This document shows, one piece after another, positions 35,654 to 44,288 of a DNA stretch of 64,000 bases. The notes beneath the pieces are model-generated. The model saw only the letters and a program-made list of their open reading frames with translations, made no database searches and had not been told where the DNA came from. Location of the stretch: NCBI RefSeq assembly GCF_900110105.1, contig NZ_FOCL01000002.1:761620-825619 (forward strand). The letters run 5' to 3'. The number at the start of each line of letters is the position of its first letter. Position 1 is the stretch's first letter. A program made the translations under genes and the position numbers. Origin of the DNA: Mucilaginibacter gossypiicola. Lineage in GTDB: Bacteria; Bacteroidota; Bacteroidia; Sphingobacteriales; Sphingobacteriaceae.

Positions 35654-37102
35654 ATGGAAGAATCAGCTTATTTTGACAAATACAACCCAATAAATAACGT
35701 TTGGGATGAAATGTATGGCTTAGATGCTAATGTTCGAGAACATTATCGCAAAGTTATTGACTACATTTCAAAAGAATCGGCCGACGACCTGAATAAAAAG
35801 GAAGAACTTGCCAAACGACTGTTCATGAGCCAGGGCATTACCTTTACCGTTTACAACAGCGGCGAAGGCATTGAAAAGATATTTCCTTTTGATATTATTC
35901 CACGTATTATCACTGCCGATGAGTGGGCCTTTGTTGAACGGGGCATCAAGCAGCGCCTTAATGCGCTTAATCTTTTCCTGAAAGATATTTACCACAATCA
36001 GTTTATTGTAAAGGATGGCATAGTGCCGATTGATATCATTTATTCGTGCCCTCATTTTTTGCGCGAGATGTACCAGCTTCAGGTACCTTATGATATTTAT
36101 GTGCACATTTCAGGCATCGACCTCATCCGCGATGAAGACGGCACTTTTTATGTGCTGGAAGATAACCTGCGCACCCCATCGGGTGTAAGTTATATGCTCG
36201 AGAACCGGGAGATCACCAAACGGCTATTCCCTGATTTGCTGCCGCAATGCAGCGTGCGCAGCGTTACCGAGTATCCATCTATATTATATAAAAACCTCCT
36301 GGCGCTTTCGCCAAGGCAAATTCATAATCCAACTATTGTTTTACTTACGCCGGGCATTTACAATTCGGCCTATTTTGAACATACCACGCTGGCCCGTTTA
36401 ATGGGGGTAGAACTTGTGGAGGGGCGCGACCTGGTGGTGAACAATCATAAAGTTTACATGAAAACCACTACCGGCCTGCAGCAGGTAGATGTGATATACC
36501 GCCGTGTAGATGATGAATTTTTAGATCCGCTGGTATTTAACCCGGCAAGCATGCTGGGTGTGGCAGGTTTGATGGGCGCATACCGCAAAGGCAATGTAGC
36601 CATTGTAAACGCAACAGGTACAGGTGTTGCCGATGATAAAGCGGTATATGCCTATGTACCCGACATGATCCGCTATTACCTGAACGAAGAGCCGATACTC
36701 AAAAATGTACCAACCCACCAGTTGGGCAATCCCGACGAGCGCGAAATGGTGTTTAAAAACCTCAATAAAATGGTGGTTAAAAAAACCAATGGCAGTGGCG
36801 GCTACGGGATGCTGATGGGCCATGCGGCAAGCGAACAGGAAATTGATGAATACAAAAAGGAAATACTGAAAGATCCGCGCAATTTCATAGCGCAGCCAAC
36901 CATCAGCCTTTCGGCGGCACCCTGTTATATGCAAGGCGAATTAAAGCCGCGTAGGGTTGACTTAAGGCCTTATGCGCTTTATGGCCCCGATGGTATTGAA
37001 ATTGTACCTGGCGGTTTAACCCGTGTGGCCTTAAAAGAAGGCTCGCTGGTAGTAAACAGCTCGCAGGGCGGTGGCAGTAAGGATACCTGGGTTTTGGCCT
37101 GA
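35654..37102 (+). CDS. Circularly permuted ATP-grasp type 2 protein
   Basis: A predicted peptide/amide ligase. Residues about 75-450 form the circularly permuted ATP-grasp (DUF404/DUF407) region. Visible blocks: YVLEDNLRTPSGVSYMLENR (about 164-183), LTPGIYNSAYFEHTTLARLMG, VKKTNGSGGYGMLMG, and DLRPYALYGPDG near the end, the last carrying the metal-binding Asp/Arg of the fold. 482 aa, normal. It is followed by the alpha-E and transglutaminase genes, a conserved trio whose substrate is unknown. Confidence 0.92.
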   Translation: MEESAYFDKYNPINNVWDEMYGLDANVREHYRKVIDYISKESADDLNKKEELAKRLFMSQGITFTVYNSGEGIEKIFPFDIIPRIITADEWAFVERGIKQRLNALNLFLKDIYHNQFIVKDGIVPIDIIYSCPHFLREMYQLQVPYDIYVHISGIDLIRDEDGTFYVLEDNLRTPSGVSYMLENREITKRLFPDLLPQCSVRSVTEYPSILYKNLLALSPRQIHNPTIVLLTPGIYNSAYFEHTTLARLMGVELVEGRDLVVNNHKVYMKTTTGLQQVDVIYRRVDDEFLDPLVFNPASMLGVAGLMGAYRKGNVAIVNATGTGVADDKAVYAYVPDMIRYYLNEEPILKNVPTHQLGNPDEREMVFKNLNKMVVKKTNGSGGYGMLMGHAASEQEIDEYKKEILKDPRNFIAQPTISLSAAPCYMQGELKPRRVDLRPYALYGPDGIEIVPGGLTRVALKEGSLVVNSSQGGGSKDTWVLA

Positions 37103-37130
37103 GGTTAAAGAAGAAGGAATTGCGAATAAA

Positions 37131-37260
37131 ATCCCCTCTTGAGAGGGGGCGCGGAAGGCAGCGCAGTAGCAGAGGTGTGTTTCTGCGATAAGCTTATTAC
37201 ATGCGTAAACACACCCCTACACCCCTCTCAAGAGGGGAATCGCACAAGCCCGCGCTTTTT
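37131..37260. repeat. Family D repeat, copy 2
   Basis: CCCCTCTTGAGAGGGGGCGCGGAAGG at the left, ACACCCCTACACCCCTCTCAAGAGGGG at the right. Plan and length match 19384-19512. It fills the gap between the ATP-grasp and alpha-E genes. Confidence 0.85.
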
Positions 37261-37321
37261 GAATAAAGAAATAAAGTATAATTAACAAAACCTGGCGGTA
37301 TTAATCCGCCAGTATAATCAT

Positions 37322-37346
37322 TCCCCCTTTAGGGGGTTAGGGGGCT
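37322..37346 (+). promoter_or_regulatory. Repeat-derived ribosome-binding region of the alpha-E gene
   Basis: CCCCCTTTAGGGGG is a small palindrome whose following GTTAGGGGGC is purine-rich and lies just before the ATG at 37350. It may stand in for a Shine-Dalgarno sequence. Confidence 0.4.
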
Positions 37347-37349
37347 CTT

Positions 37350-38285
37350 ATGTTAAGCAGGGTTGCAGCAAGTTTTTATTGGTTAAGCCGTTACATTGAA
37401 CGCAGCGATGGTATGCTGCGGATGTTAAAAATTAATTACGCCTCATCGCAGGATACGGTGCAGGAATTTACATGGGAGCCTGTAATGAGGATTTTTGCCG
37501 GGCTTAACGCCGGCGAGGCCGAAAAGCTGGACAACGACAGCCGGTCGGTTTTAAAGTATATGGTTACCGGAAAAAACAATCCTAATTCCATACTTAATAT
37601 CATCACACTGGCACGAGAAAATGCCCGTGGCGTGCAGGAGCACATTACCAAGGACCTTTGGCAATGCCTTAATGAATATTACCACACCGTAAAAGATCCG
37701 CGCCTGGAACGTTCCCTGCACCGGGAGGACCCGATAGGCGTACTGGATGTGCTGATAAAACAGGTAATGCTTTATTACGGTACGGTAGAAATTACCATGG
37801 AACGCGGCGAAGGCCGTGCGTTTATGAACATTGGGAAATACCTGGAGCGGGCTATCCAGTCGGTTGATATTTTGGATACCAAGTTTAGTTCGATAAGTGA
37901 CAACCCGGACCTCCTTACTGATACCACGTACTGGAAACATTTGTTGCTTTCATTGGGCGGATATGAGCTGTATTTAAAAACCTACCGCGAAGGCTTTGAG
38001 GCCGAAAACGTTTTGGAACAGGTTGTATTGAACAATGATTTCCCACGCTCGGTTATCTATTCGGTAAATAATATTCAGCGTTATTTCGACAGGTTGAAGA
38101 ACGACAGCAATGCCGACGACTATCGGGAAATGTCGTTCCAGATAGGCAGGTTACAAAGCCGCATCAAATACAGTTCGGTAAAAAGCATTAAGCAGGAGGG
38201 GCTGCACCTGTTCCTCACCCAGATCAGGAGCGAACTGTACGGCGTGGGCAATTCATTAAATCAGCACTATTTTGCTAATTCATAA
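37350..38285 (+). CDS. Alpha-E domain protein (DUF403)
   Basis: An all-helical protein of the alpha-E family, always found beside ATP-grasp and transglutaminase genes. It starts MLSRVAASFYWLSRYIERSD and has EHITKDLWQCLNEYY, FMNIGKYLERAIQSVDILD and NDFPRSVIYSVNNIQRY, the recurring family blocks. 311 aa, typical. Function is unproven; it may position the substrate for the ATP-grasp enzyme. Middle gene of the trio. Confidence 0.92.
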   Translation: MLSRVAASFYWLSRYIERSDGMLRMLKINYASSQDTVQEFTWEPVMRIFAGLNAGEAEKLDNDSRSVLKYMVTGKNNPNSILNIITLARENARGVQEHITKDLWQCLNEYYHTVKDPRLERSLHREDPIGVLDVLIKQVMLYYGTVEITMERGEGRAFMNIGKYLERAIQSVDILDTKFSSISDNPDLLTDTTYWKHLLLSLGGYELYLKTYREGFEAENVLEQVVLNNDFPRSVIYSVNNIQRYFDRLKNDSNADDYREMSFQIGRLQSRIKYSSVKSIKQEGLHLFLTQIRSELYGVGNSLNQHYFANS

Positions 38286-38295
38286 ACTTAATTTG

Positions 38296-38441
38296 AAAAT
38301 GTGCCGATTTGAAGACGAATCAATTTTCAAATCGACACATCTTCAAATTATTCAATTAACCAGTTAATAGATTTTGATTTGAAGTTTTGAAAACCTATTC
38401 CCTCATTTTCAAATTTTCAAATCCTCAAATTAAAAAATTAA
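38296..38441. repeat. AT-rich inverted repeat (CAAATTTTCAAAT units)
   Basis: ATTTGAAGACGAATCAATTTTCAAAT, later TTTTCAAATTTTCAAATCCTCAAATT. It fills the alpha-E/transglutaminase gap with units that can pair. Confidence 0.65.
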
Positions 38442-38445
38442 AGCA

Positions 38446-39414
38446 ATGCCTGAATTTAAAATCCAACATATTACAAAATATACCTATGAGGGCCCTGTGC
38501 GCGACAGCGCCAACCAAATTATCCTGTTCCCGATAAAAGACGACTACCAGGAAGTAATTAAGCAGGAGCTCAACATAACCGGGAACCCGGTAGTTGATAC
38601 GCACACCGACTATTACGGTAATGAAGTTGGCAGTTTCACGTACAGCAATCAGCACAATATGCTGGTTATTAACTCAAAACTGGTTGTTACTACCCGTCAG
38701 CGTCCTTTGCCGGTAAACGATATTTTTCCTGAACAGCAATGGGAAGATCTTAAGCGCCTTCAGTACATGGTGCCTTATATTGATTTTCTAAAGCAGGAAT
38801 ATTTTGAGGGCCTGCCCGAACTGCAGGAAGTAGTTGAACAGGAGCGACGTAAAGACGAAACACCTTTCCAGGTGGCGCTTCGTTTTTGTGGTTGGGTATA
38901 CAAAAACTTTGAGTACATCAAAGGGGTTACTACCGTTGAAACCACACTTGATGAAGTATGGAAGCTTAGAGCAGGCGTTTGTCAGGATTTTGCCCATATT
39001 TTGATGGTCATGCTCCGCCAGCTTAAAATACCATCGCGCTATGTAAGCGGTTATATTTGCACCCACAGCAGCGCTATGCGCGGCGAAGGCGCCACCCATG
39101 CCTGGGCCGAAGTTTACGTACCCGATTACGGCTGGCTCGGTATCGACCCTACCAACAACTGCGTTGCCAATGAAACCCATGTACGCCTGGCTGTAGGCCG
39201 CAATTTTTCCGACTGCTCGCCGGTTAAAGGTGTTTATAAAGGTGCTTATGGCCACAAACTGGAAGTATCCGTAGTTGTTGATGATGCCGATACTATTGTT
39301 TTTGAGGATAAAGCTCACGAAACACCTGCCGTACACGCGGTAACCGAATTTTCTAAAAACAGCTATCAACGGTACATGGAGATTATTCAGCAGCAACAAC
39401 AACAGCAGCAGTAG
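38446..39414 (+). CDS. Transglutaminase-like protein with polyglutamine tail
   Basis: A papain-fold transglutaminase/protease-like protein. An N-terminal beta domain (about 1-95) precedes the catalytic core. The triad is C179 (RAGVCQDFAH), H218 (GATHAWAEVYV) and D234 (GWLGIDPTN). 322 aa. The last eight residues (315-322) are all Gln, coded by mixed CAG/CAA, right after MEII. A Gln tail on a transglutaminase-like enzyme is unusual, because Gln is the acyl donor of true transglutaminases. Third gene of the ATP-grasp/alpha-E trio. Confidence 0.92.
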   Translation: MPEFKIQHITKYTYEGPVRDSANQIILFPIKDDYQEVIKQELNITGNPVVDTHTDYYGNEVGSFTYSNQHNMLVINSKLVVTTRQRPLPVNDIFPEQQWEDLKRLQYMVPYIDFLKQEYFEGLPELQEVVEQERRKDETPFQVALRFCGWVYKNFEYIKGVTTVETTLDEVWKLRAGVCQDFAHILMVMLRQLKIPSRYVSGYICTHSSAMRGEGATHAWAEVYVPDYGWLGIDPTNNCVANETHVRLAVGRNFSDCSPVKGVYKGAYGHKLEVSVVVDDADTIVFEDKAHETPAVHAVTEFSKNSYQRYMEIIQQQQQQQQ

Positions 39415-39441
39415 TTTTCAGTTGGCGGTTTTCAGTTGGCA
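39414..39441 (+). repeat. Tandem 14-bp repeat GTTTTCAGTTGGC
   Basis: Two adjacent copies directly after the transglutaminase stop codon. Confidence 0.75.
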
Positions 39442-39459
39442 GAATGCACACAGAAAATA

Positions 39460-39556
39460 TTTCATTGCGAGGAGGAACGACGAAGCAATCTCGTAGCTAT
39501 ACAGGAGGGCGGACATGCATTGGCTACGAGATTGCCGCGCTACGCTCGCAATGACA
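39460..39556. repeat. Family A palindromic repeat, copy 7 (short form)
   Basis: TTTCATTGCGAGGAGGAACGACGAAGCAA (one base changed at the end) with its distal arm ending CTCGCAATGACA. It lies between the convergent transglutaminase and glycosyltransferase genes. Confidence 0.88.
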
Positions 39557-39643
39557 TGATTTTTTATAGGTAATTCGTCACCGTTGTTGATCGCGAAACA
39601 TCACAGCTTTTGCGGAACTCAAGAAATCCTCAAATCATGCAAA

Positions 39644-40846
39644 TCAAGGTTCCACACTCTGATAAAAAGCAACCAGGTTTGGCGCTATTACATGCACATC
39701 GTGCTGCTCTTCAATCAGGCGACGGGCGTTGAGGCCAATGTTGCGGCAAAATTCCTCGTCGGTAATGCAACGCGCAATAGCATCATAAAACTCCTGCCGG
39801 TTGTTGGCAATGAGAATATTGGCGCCATTGGTAAAATTAATACCCTCGGCACCCAACGAGGTGGAGATGATACACTTTTCCATGGCCATACCTTCCACTA
39901 TCTTAACCCGCATACCTCCGCTCGAAAGTAAAGGCACTACCATAATAGCCTTACTGTTCACAAACTCCGAAGCATCGTCAACCTCTCCCTGGATAAAGAT
40001 CTTTCCCATCGCCTCGTAATCATCAAAGCTATCGGGGATATTATGACCTGCGACATAAAATTTTACGCGAAGGTCCCCCTCGGTAAGATCTTTATAAAAA
40101 TTTTCGATAAACCACTCAATCCCCTCCCGGTTGGGCATCCAATCTAACGAACCTAAAAAAAACAAGCTCGGGAATTCCGTTTTATTGTAGTCGGGCTTAT
40201 AATCGGGCAGGGAGATCCCCACCGGAAAAATATCAACCGGAATGGTAACGCCGTACGATACCATCGTTTTTTTGTCCTCGTTGGTAAATACGGCAATGCC
40301 ATCAAATTTATTGAGCTGCTGCAGCTCGTAATCTTTAACCCTGCGGGCCAGCAAATGCAGGTACCATTTCTTAAACAGATCGCTTTTTTGTTGCGCCAGC
40401 CGCATCCATACCTGGTGCTCGATATTGTGCGACCTGTAGATTAACCGGGCTTGCGTATGCTTACGCATGGCAGCCAGGTATGGCGTTACAAACAAACCCT
40501 CAAACTGAATAACATCATATGCCGTTTGGCGCAATTCGCGTAGCAGGAGTTTTTCAAATTCGGCATCGTAATAGCGGTCAACATCGTTTGCTTTTTTGTT
40601 GAACAGATTGGTTACGGCATCAAGTACCGATACATTGATATTGATATCGTATGATGTATAGCGGATCTTTTGCAGCAGTTCATCTTCGGTTGTTTGTACA
40701 CTGCCATTATATCTTTTACCATTTAAAGCCACCAGCGCAACTTCATGCCCAAGTGCAATCAACCCTTTAATGGTATTGCAAACCACAATGGCGTAACCGC
40801 CATTTTGCGGAAATGGTACACGATGTGTTAAAATTAGGATCTTCAA
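39644..40846 (-). CDS. Glycosyltransferase family 4
   Basis: A GT-B transferase using a nucleotide sugar, for surface glycan or polysaccharide assembly. It starts MKILILTHRVPFPQNGGYAIVV from a TTG codon; the family start pattern supports this despite the rare codon. The acceptor domain runs to about 200. The donor-binding domain has FLGSLDWMPNREGIEWFIENF and GMAMEKCIISTSLGAEGI (the EX7E-type region is the MxV..E.MA... part). 400 aa. First of a minus-strand run of unrelated genes, with no clear operon partner. Confidence 0.88.
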   Translation of the reverse strand: MKILILTHRVPFPQNGGYAIVVCNTIKGLIALGHEVALVALNGKRYNGSVQTTEDELLQKIRYTSYDININVSVLDAVTNLFNKKANDVDRYYDAEFEKLLLRELRQTAYDVIQFEGLFVTPYLAAMRKHTQARLIYRSHNIEHQVWMRLAQQKSDLFKKWYLHLLARRVKDYELQQLNKFDGIAVFTNEDKKTMVSYGVTIPVDIFPVGISLPDYKPDYNKTEFPSLFFLGSLDWMPNREGIEWFIENFYKDLTEGDLRVKFYVAGHNIPDSFDDYEAMGKIFIQGEVDDASEFVNSKAIMVVPLLSSGGMRVKIVEGMAMEKCIISTSLGAEGINFTNGANILIANNRQEFYDAIARCITDEEFCRNIGLNARRLIEEQHDVHVIAPNLVAFYQSVEP

Positions 40847-40903
40847 ACGGTGGAATGGGTTTTTAACAAAAATACCATCCTGAACGTGGTATTCAAAACT
40901 TCA

Positions 40904-41500
40904 TTAAAAAATACTTAACTGCGGATCGGTAACCCTGAAGGTACGACGATGATAGGGCGTAAAACCTATCTTCATTACTGTTTCGCGATGCTTTGTAGTA
41001 GGATAACCCTTGTTGGTATGCCAGTCATACTCCGGGTGTTCAGCCGCTATTTGCATCATATAATCGTCGCGGTAAGTTTTAGCCAATATGGATGCCGCCG
41101 CAATGCTGAAATATTTTCCATCGCCCTTAATAATACACTCATGCGGGATGTTCCTGTATTTTTTGAAACGGTTTCCGTCAATGATCAAAAACTGGGGCTC
41201 AAGATGTAATTTTTCAATAGCCCTGTGCATGGCCAGGAATGATGCATTGAGGATATTAATTTCATCTATTTCCAGGTTATCAACAGATGCCACGGCATAG
41301 GCAACGGCATTCTTCTCAATTTCGGCACGAAGCTGATACCTTATTTCTTCGGTAACTTGTTTGGAATCATTCAGTAACTGATGGTTAAAATCGGGAGGTA
41401 AAATAACCGCAGCGGCAAAAACCGGCCCGGCAAGGCAACCGCGCCCGGCTTCATCGCATCCTGCTTCTAAAAATTCGTACTGGTACCTGGCTGATAGCAT
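40904..41500 (-). CDS. rnhB: Ribonuclease HII
   Basis: Removes ribonucleotides and RNA from RNA-DNA hybrids. Key acids: [14 protein letters not shown] (about 15-28, first Asp-Glu pair), a further Asp in LIIDGN, and a C-terminal Asp in AKTYRDDYM. 198 aa, normal. The -7 box TATATTTG ends 4 bp before the ATG, another candidate leaderless gene. Confidence 0.95.
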   Translation of the reverse strand: MLSARYQYEFLEAGCDEAGRGCLAGPVFAAAVILPPDFNHQLLNDSKQVTEEIRYQLRAEIEKNAVAYAVASVDNLEIDEINILNASFLAMHRAIEKLHLEPQFLIIDGNRFKKYRNIPHECIIKGDGKYFSIAAASILAKTYRDDYMMQIAAEHPEYDWHTNKGYPTTKHRETVMKIGFTPYHRRTFRVTDPQLSIF

Positions 41501-41504
41501 CCGG

Positions 41505-41512
41505 CAAATATA
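41505..41512 (-). promoter_or_regulatory. rnhB -7 box TATATTTG
   Basis: A minus-strand TAnnTTTG match with 4 bp to the ATG. Confidence 0.5.
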
Positions 41513-41587
41513 ATAAGTGTTGTAAACGTGTTAGCGGGGCAATTAGTATGATTAGTTTTTCAACAATAAAGATTACGCAGTTTTACG

Positions 41588-42826
41588 CTAAAAAATCTTT
41601 AGCGTAAGCAGGGTAATATCATCAATCGGTTTGCTTTTATGCACATTGTTCAGGTAATCCATCAAAGCCTGGTTAAAATTATCCGGTGATAGCTCGCCAT
41701 GCGCCAGCACAAAATCAAGCAATTTATCCTCATTCCACACTTTGGAGCTTGGCGATTCAAAGTCCATAAGCCCGTCTGTATAGTTAAAGATCAGGCTGCC
41801 GGGTTCAACATCAACTTCGCCCTCGTTTAAAAAAGGCAAATCCTCAAAAACACCGATCATCGTAGTGCCCAATTTAAGCGGAATAGCCCCGCCTTCCGAG
41901 TAAAGGATGGTTGGATTGTGGCCCGCATTGATATAATTAAGCCGCCGCTTTTTTTGGTTATAGCGTGCAATAAAAAGGGTAATAAACCGCTCGCCTTTGG
42001 TATTGCTGAGCACAATTTTATTTAATCTGTCAACAATGTTGGTCAAATCACCATCAACCGCTGCCCAGGCATGCAAACTGGCCTGGAAGTTGGCCATCAG
42101 CAATGCTGCCGAAATTCCCTTGCCCGATACATCGGCAATGCACCATAAAAACTCATGATCATTAAGGCGGATGAAATCAAAATAATCTCCGCCAATATTT
42201 TGATGCGGAAGATATTTGGCACCGATCTCCACACTATCATCTTTGTGCTCGCGCATGGGGATCAGCATATTTTGCACTTCTACCGCAAGCTCCATCTCGC
42301 GCTGAAAACGTTCGGACTGCAACCGCTCGCGGAAAAGCTTTTTATTTTCCAACGCCACAATGATCACGTTCATCAGCGTTTGGATGAAGTTGAGATCGTT
42401 GTTAAGCATCTCGCCCGAAGTATTAAAATCGCCGATGAGGGCGTAGGCCAGCGCTTTGCTTTTATGATATACCGGGATGAAATAATTGTATTTTTTGAGT
42501 ACGGGGTCGCGGTGTCCGGCTATAGCAGTAGGGGCTTTAACCTTACTCAGTTTTTTACAGGCGCGGGCCAGCACCACCGACGATTCAATATCGCCGCCAT
42601 ATTTGGCTATACAGGCAAATTTATTATCCTTCTCAATCAAAAAACGCAGTTTGCCTACCTGCAAATAATTTTGCAGAATAACTTCCAGCATTTGAATGAG
42701 GATAGGAGTAGCGGTGTTTTTGTTTATTGCCCGCGTAATTTCCAGTAAAGAATTTAATTCCGACTGCCGTTTGAGCAAAAGCCTGATCAATTCGTCTTCG
42801 CCGGAACCGTCGTCTATATTCAGCAT
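41588..42826 (-). CDS. PP2C/SpoIIE family phosphatase with GAF-type sensor
   Basis: A serine phosphatase that usually resets anti-sigma or anti-anti-sigma switches. A GAF-like N-terminal domain (about 15-165) senses an unknown signal. A coiled-coil-like linker (about 165-190) joins it to the SpoIIE catalytic domain (about 190-410), with metal motifs NIGGDYFDFIRL, WCIADVSGKGISAALLMANFQ, NYTDGLMDF and PIDDITLLTL. 412 aa. No anti-sigma partner is adjacent. Confidence 0.92.
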   Translation of the reverse strand: MLNIDDGSGEDELIRLLLKRQSELNSLLEITRAINKNTATPILIQMLEVILQNYLQVGKLRFLIEKDNKFACIAKYGGDIESSVVLARACKKLSKVKAPTAIAGHRDPVLKKYNYFIPVYHKSKALAYALIGDFNTSGEMLNNDLNFIQTLMNVIIVALENKKLFRERLQSERFQREMELAVEVQNMLIPMREHKDDSVEIGAKYLPHQNIGGDYFDFIRLNDHEFLWCIADVSGKGISAALLMANFQASLHAWAAVDGDLTNIVDRLNKIVLSNTKGERFITLFIARYNQKKRRLNYINAGHNPTILYSEGGAIPLKLGTTMIGVFEDLPFLNEGEVDVEPGSLIFNYTDGLMDFESPSSKVWNEDKLLDFVLAHGELSPDNFNQALMDYLNNVHKSKPIDDITLLTLKIF

Positions 42827-42866
42827 ATTGATATAAGTCCGCTGACTAAAATAGAAGAAATAATTT

Positions 42867-44075
42867 TTAAATACGAGTACTTTGTGATTTTATATCAAAG
42901 GCATCGCGTAAGCCAACGGTAACCAGGTTAAAAGCATACACCAGCAGCATGATGGCCATACCCGGAATGATAGCCAAAAACGCCGAATCCATAACAATAT
43001 AACCATAGTGTTCCTTGATCATGCCTCCCCAGGTTGGGGTAGGGGGCTGTGCGCCAAAGCCTAAAAAACTAAGCCCGGCCTCTAAAAGTATGGCCGACGC
43101 AAAATTCGATGATGCCAATACCAGCATGGGGCCGGTTATATTGGGTAAAATATGTTTGGCTATAATGCGCTTGTTACTAAAGCCCAAAGCCCTTGCCGCC
43201 TCAATATATTCCACTTGTTTAAGGCCCATTACCTGCCCGCGCACCAGGCGCGCAACCTCAACCCACATGGACAGGCCAACGGCTATAAATATTTGCCATA
43301 ATCCTTTACCCAGTGCAAAAGATATGGCTATCACCAACAGCAGGGCGGGCAAAGCCCACAAAATATTCATTAGCCAGCTTAAGGATGCATCTATCCAGCC
43401 ACCAAAGTACCCGGCTACAGCCCCAACGGTTACGCCAAGCAGCATACTGATAATAACCGACATCAGGCCTACGGCCAGCGAGATGCGGGTACCCAATAAC
43501 AGGCGGCTCAGCATATCCCGGCCATAGCCATCGGTACCAAGCCAAAAAGTTTTAAAGCCGATATTTTCTTTCCGGATCCTGGCGTCGAAACTGTGATAAA
43601 CAGCTGCCGAAGCAACCACTGCAGACGTTTGGCCATTATCGTTAAAAATAACCTTGCCATCTTTATAAACGGGCTTTTGGCCGGTAATCACTTCAAAAAT
43701 ATTATATACCTTCTTTTCGGGTTTATCCTCATCGCCTATATATCCATTAATGTAAATGGAGTCTTTAACGAAATGATAGCCGGTAATCGGCACCTCTTTA
43801 TAAAACGAAGGCTGCCCGTACAGCATCCTTGAAAATATATTTACGGTATCAACAGGCTCCGTTTTCCGGAGTCTTAATATCATATACGTAGATCCCGGCT
43901 TTTTTATACTAAGCTGGATGACCATATTATTGGCCAGGGGAGTATCATCGGGCATAACGAGGTAGCCCAGTATGGCAACAAGCAAAGTAAGCAGGATAAA
44001 TGCCAGCCCGGCTACAGCAATTTTATTGCGCTTAAAAACACGCAAGGTGCGTTTTGCTGGTGTAATTTCGGCCAA
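42867..44075 (-). CDS. Oligopeptide/dipeptide-type ABC permease, DppC/OppC-like
   Basis: An inner-membrane permease of the peptide uptake ABC class, possibly for nickel or glutathione too. One helix at about 18-40 is followed by a large periplasmic insertion (about 45-155), then five helices with the permease EAA loop EAARALGFSNKRIIAKHILPN (about 290-310). The start is TTG; the next Met lies after the first helix. 402 aa. No OppB, ATPase or binding protein is next to it, so the partners are encoded elsewhere. Confidence 0.88.
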   Translation of the reverse strand: MAEITPAKRTLRVFKRNKIAVAGLAFILLTLLVAILGYLVMPDDTPLANNMVIQLSIKKPGSTYMILRLRKTEPVDTVNIFSRMLYGQPSFYKEVPITGYHFVKDSIYINGYIGDEDKPEKKVYNIFEVITGQKPVYKDGKVIFNDNGQTSAVVASAAVYHSFDARIRKENIGFKTFWLGTDGYGRDMLSRLLLGTRISLAVGLMSVIISMLLGVTVGAVAGYFGGWIDASLSWLMNILWALPALLLVIAISFALGKGLWQIFIAVGLSMWVEVARLVRGQVMGLKQVEYIEAARALGFSNKRIIAKHILPNITGPMLVLASSNFASAILLEAGLSFLGFGAQPPTPTWGGMIKEHYGYIVMDSAFLAIIPGMAIMLLVYAFNLVTVGLRDAFDIKSQSTRI

Positions 44076-44162
44076 TGTGTTAACAGTTCATGTGTATTGG
44101 CTAAATATCGTTTAAATAGGCACAATTAGCAATAACGGCTGTTTTCTTTACAAATGCATTAT

Positions 44163-44283
44163 GAAGCTAAAAGCTCAACGCTGAAAGCCTAAAGCTTAAC
44201 AACTCTTTGTGGATAAATATTGGGGAGTAATCTGCCTTTGATCGTGCAAGCTTTGAGCCTTAAGCCTTCTGCTTTTAGCTCGT
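44163..44283. repeat. Family H repeat, copy 2 (AAAGCTCAA / CTTTGAGC units)
   Basis: CTAAAAGCTCAACGCTGAAAGCC and its inverted CTTTGAGCCTTAAGCCTTCTGC arms, ending 6 bp from the GT2 stop. Confidence 0.75.
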
Positions 44284-44288
44284 GGGGC

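Noticed and set aside
38788..39402. 204-codon antisense ORF within the transglutaminase gene
   Set aside because: The catalytic triad of the sense gene is clear; the antisense frame is a shadow.
42155..42748. 197-codon antisense ORF within the PP2C gene
   Set aside because: The minus-strand SpoIIE domain is unambiguous; the antisense frame has no family.
42867..44075. Truncated ABC operon at the lone DppC-like permease
   Set aside because: No remnants of OppB, ATPases or binding proteins flank it; lone permeases of this type are common in the phylum.
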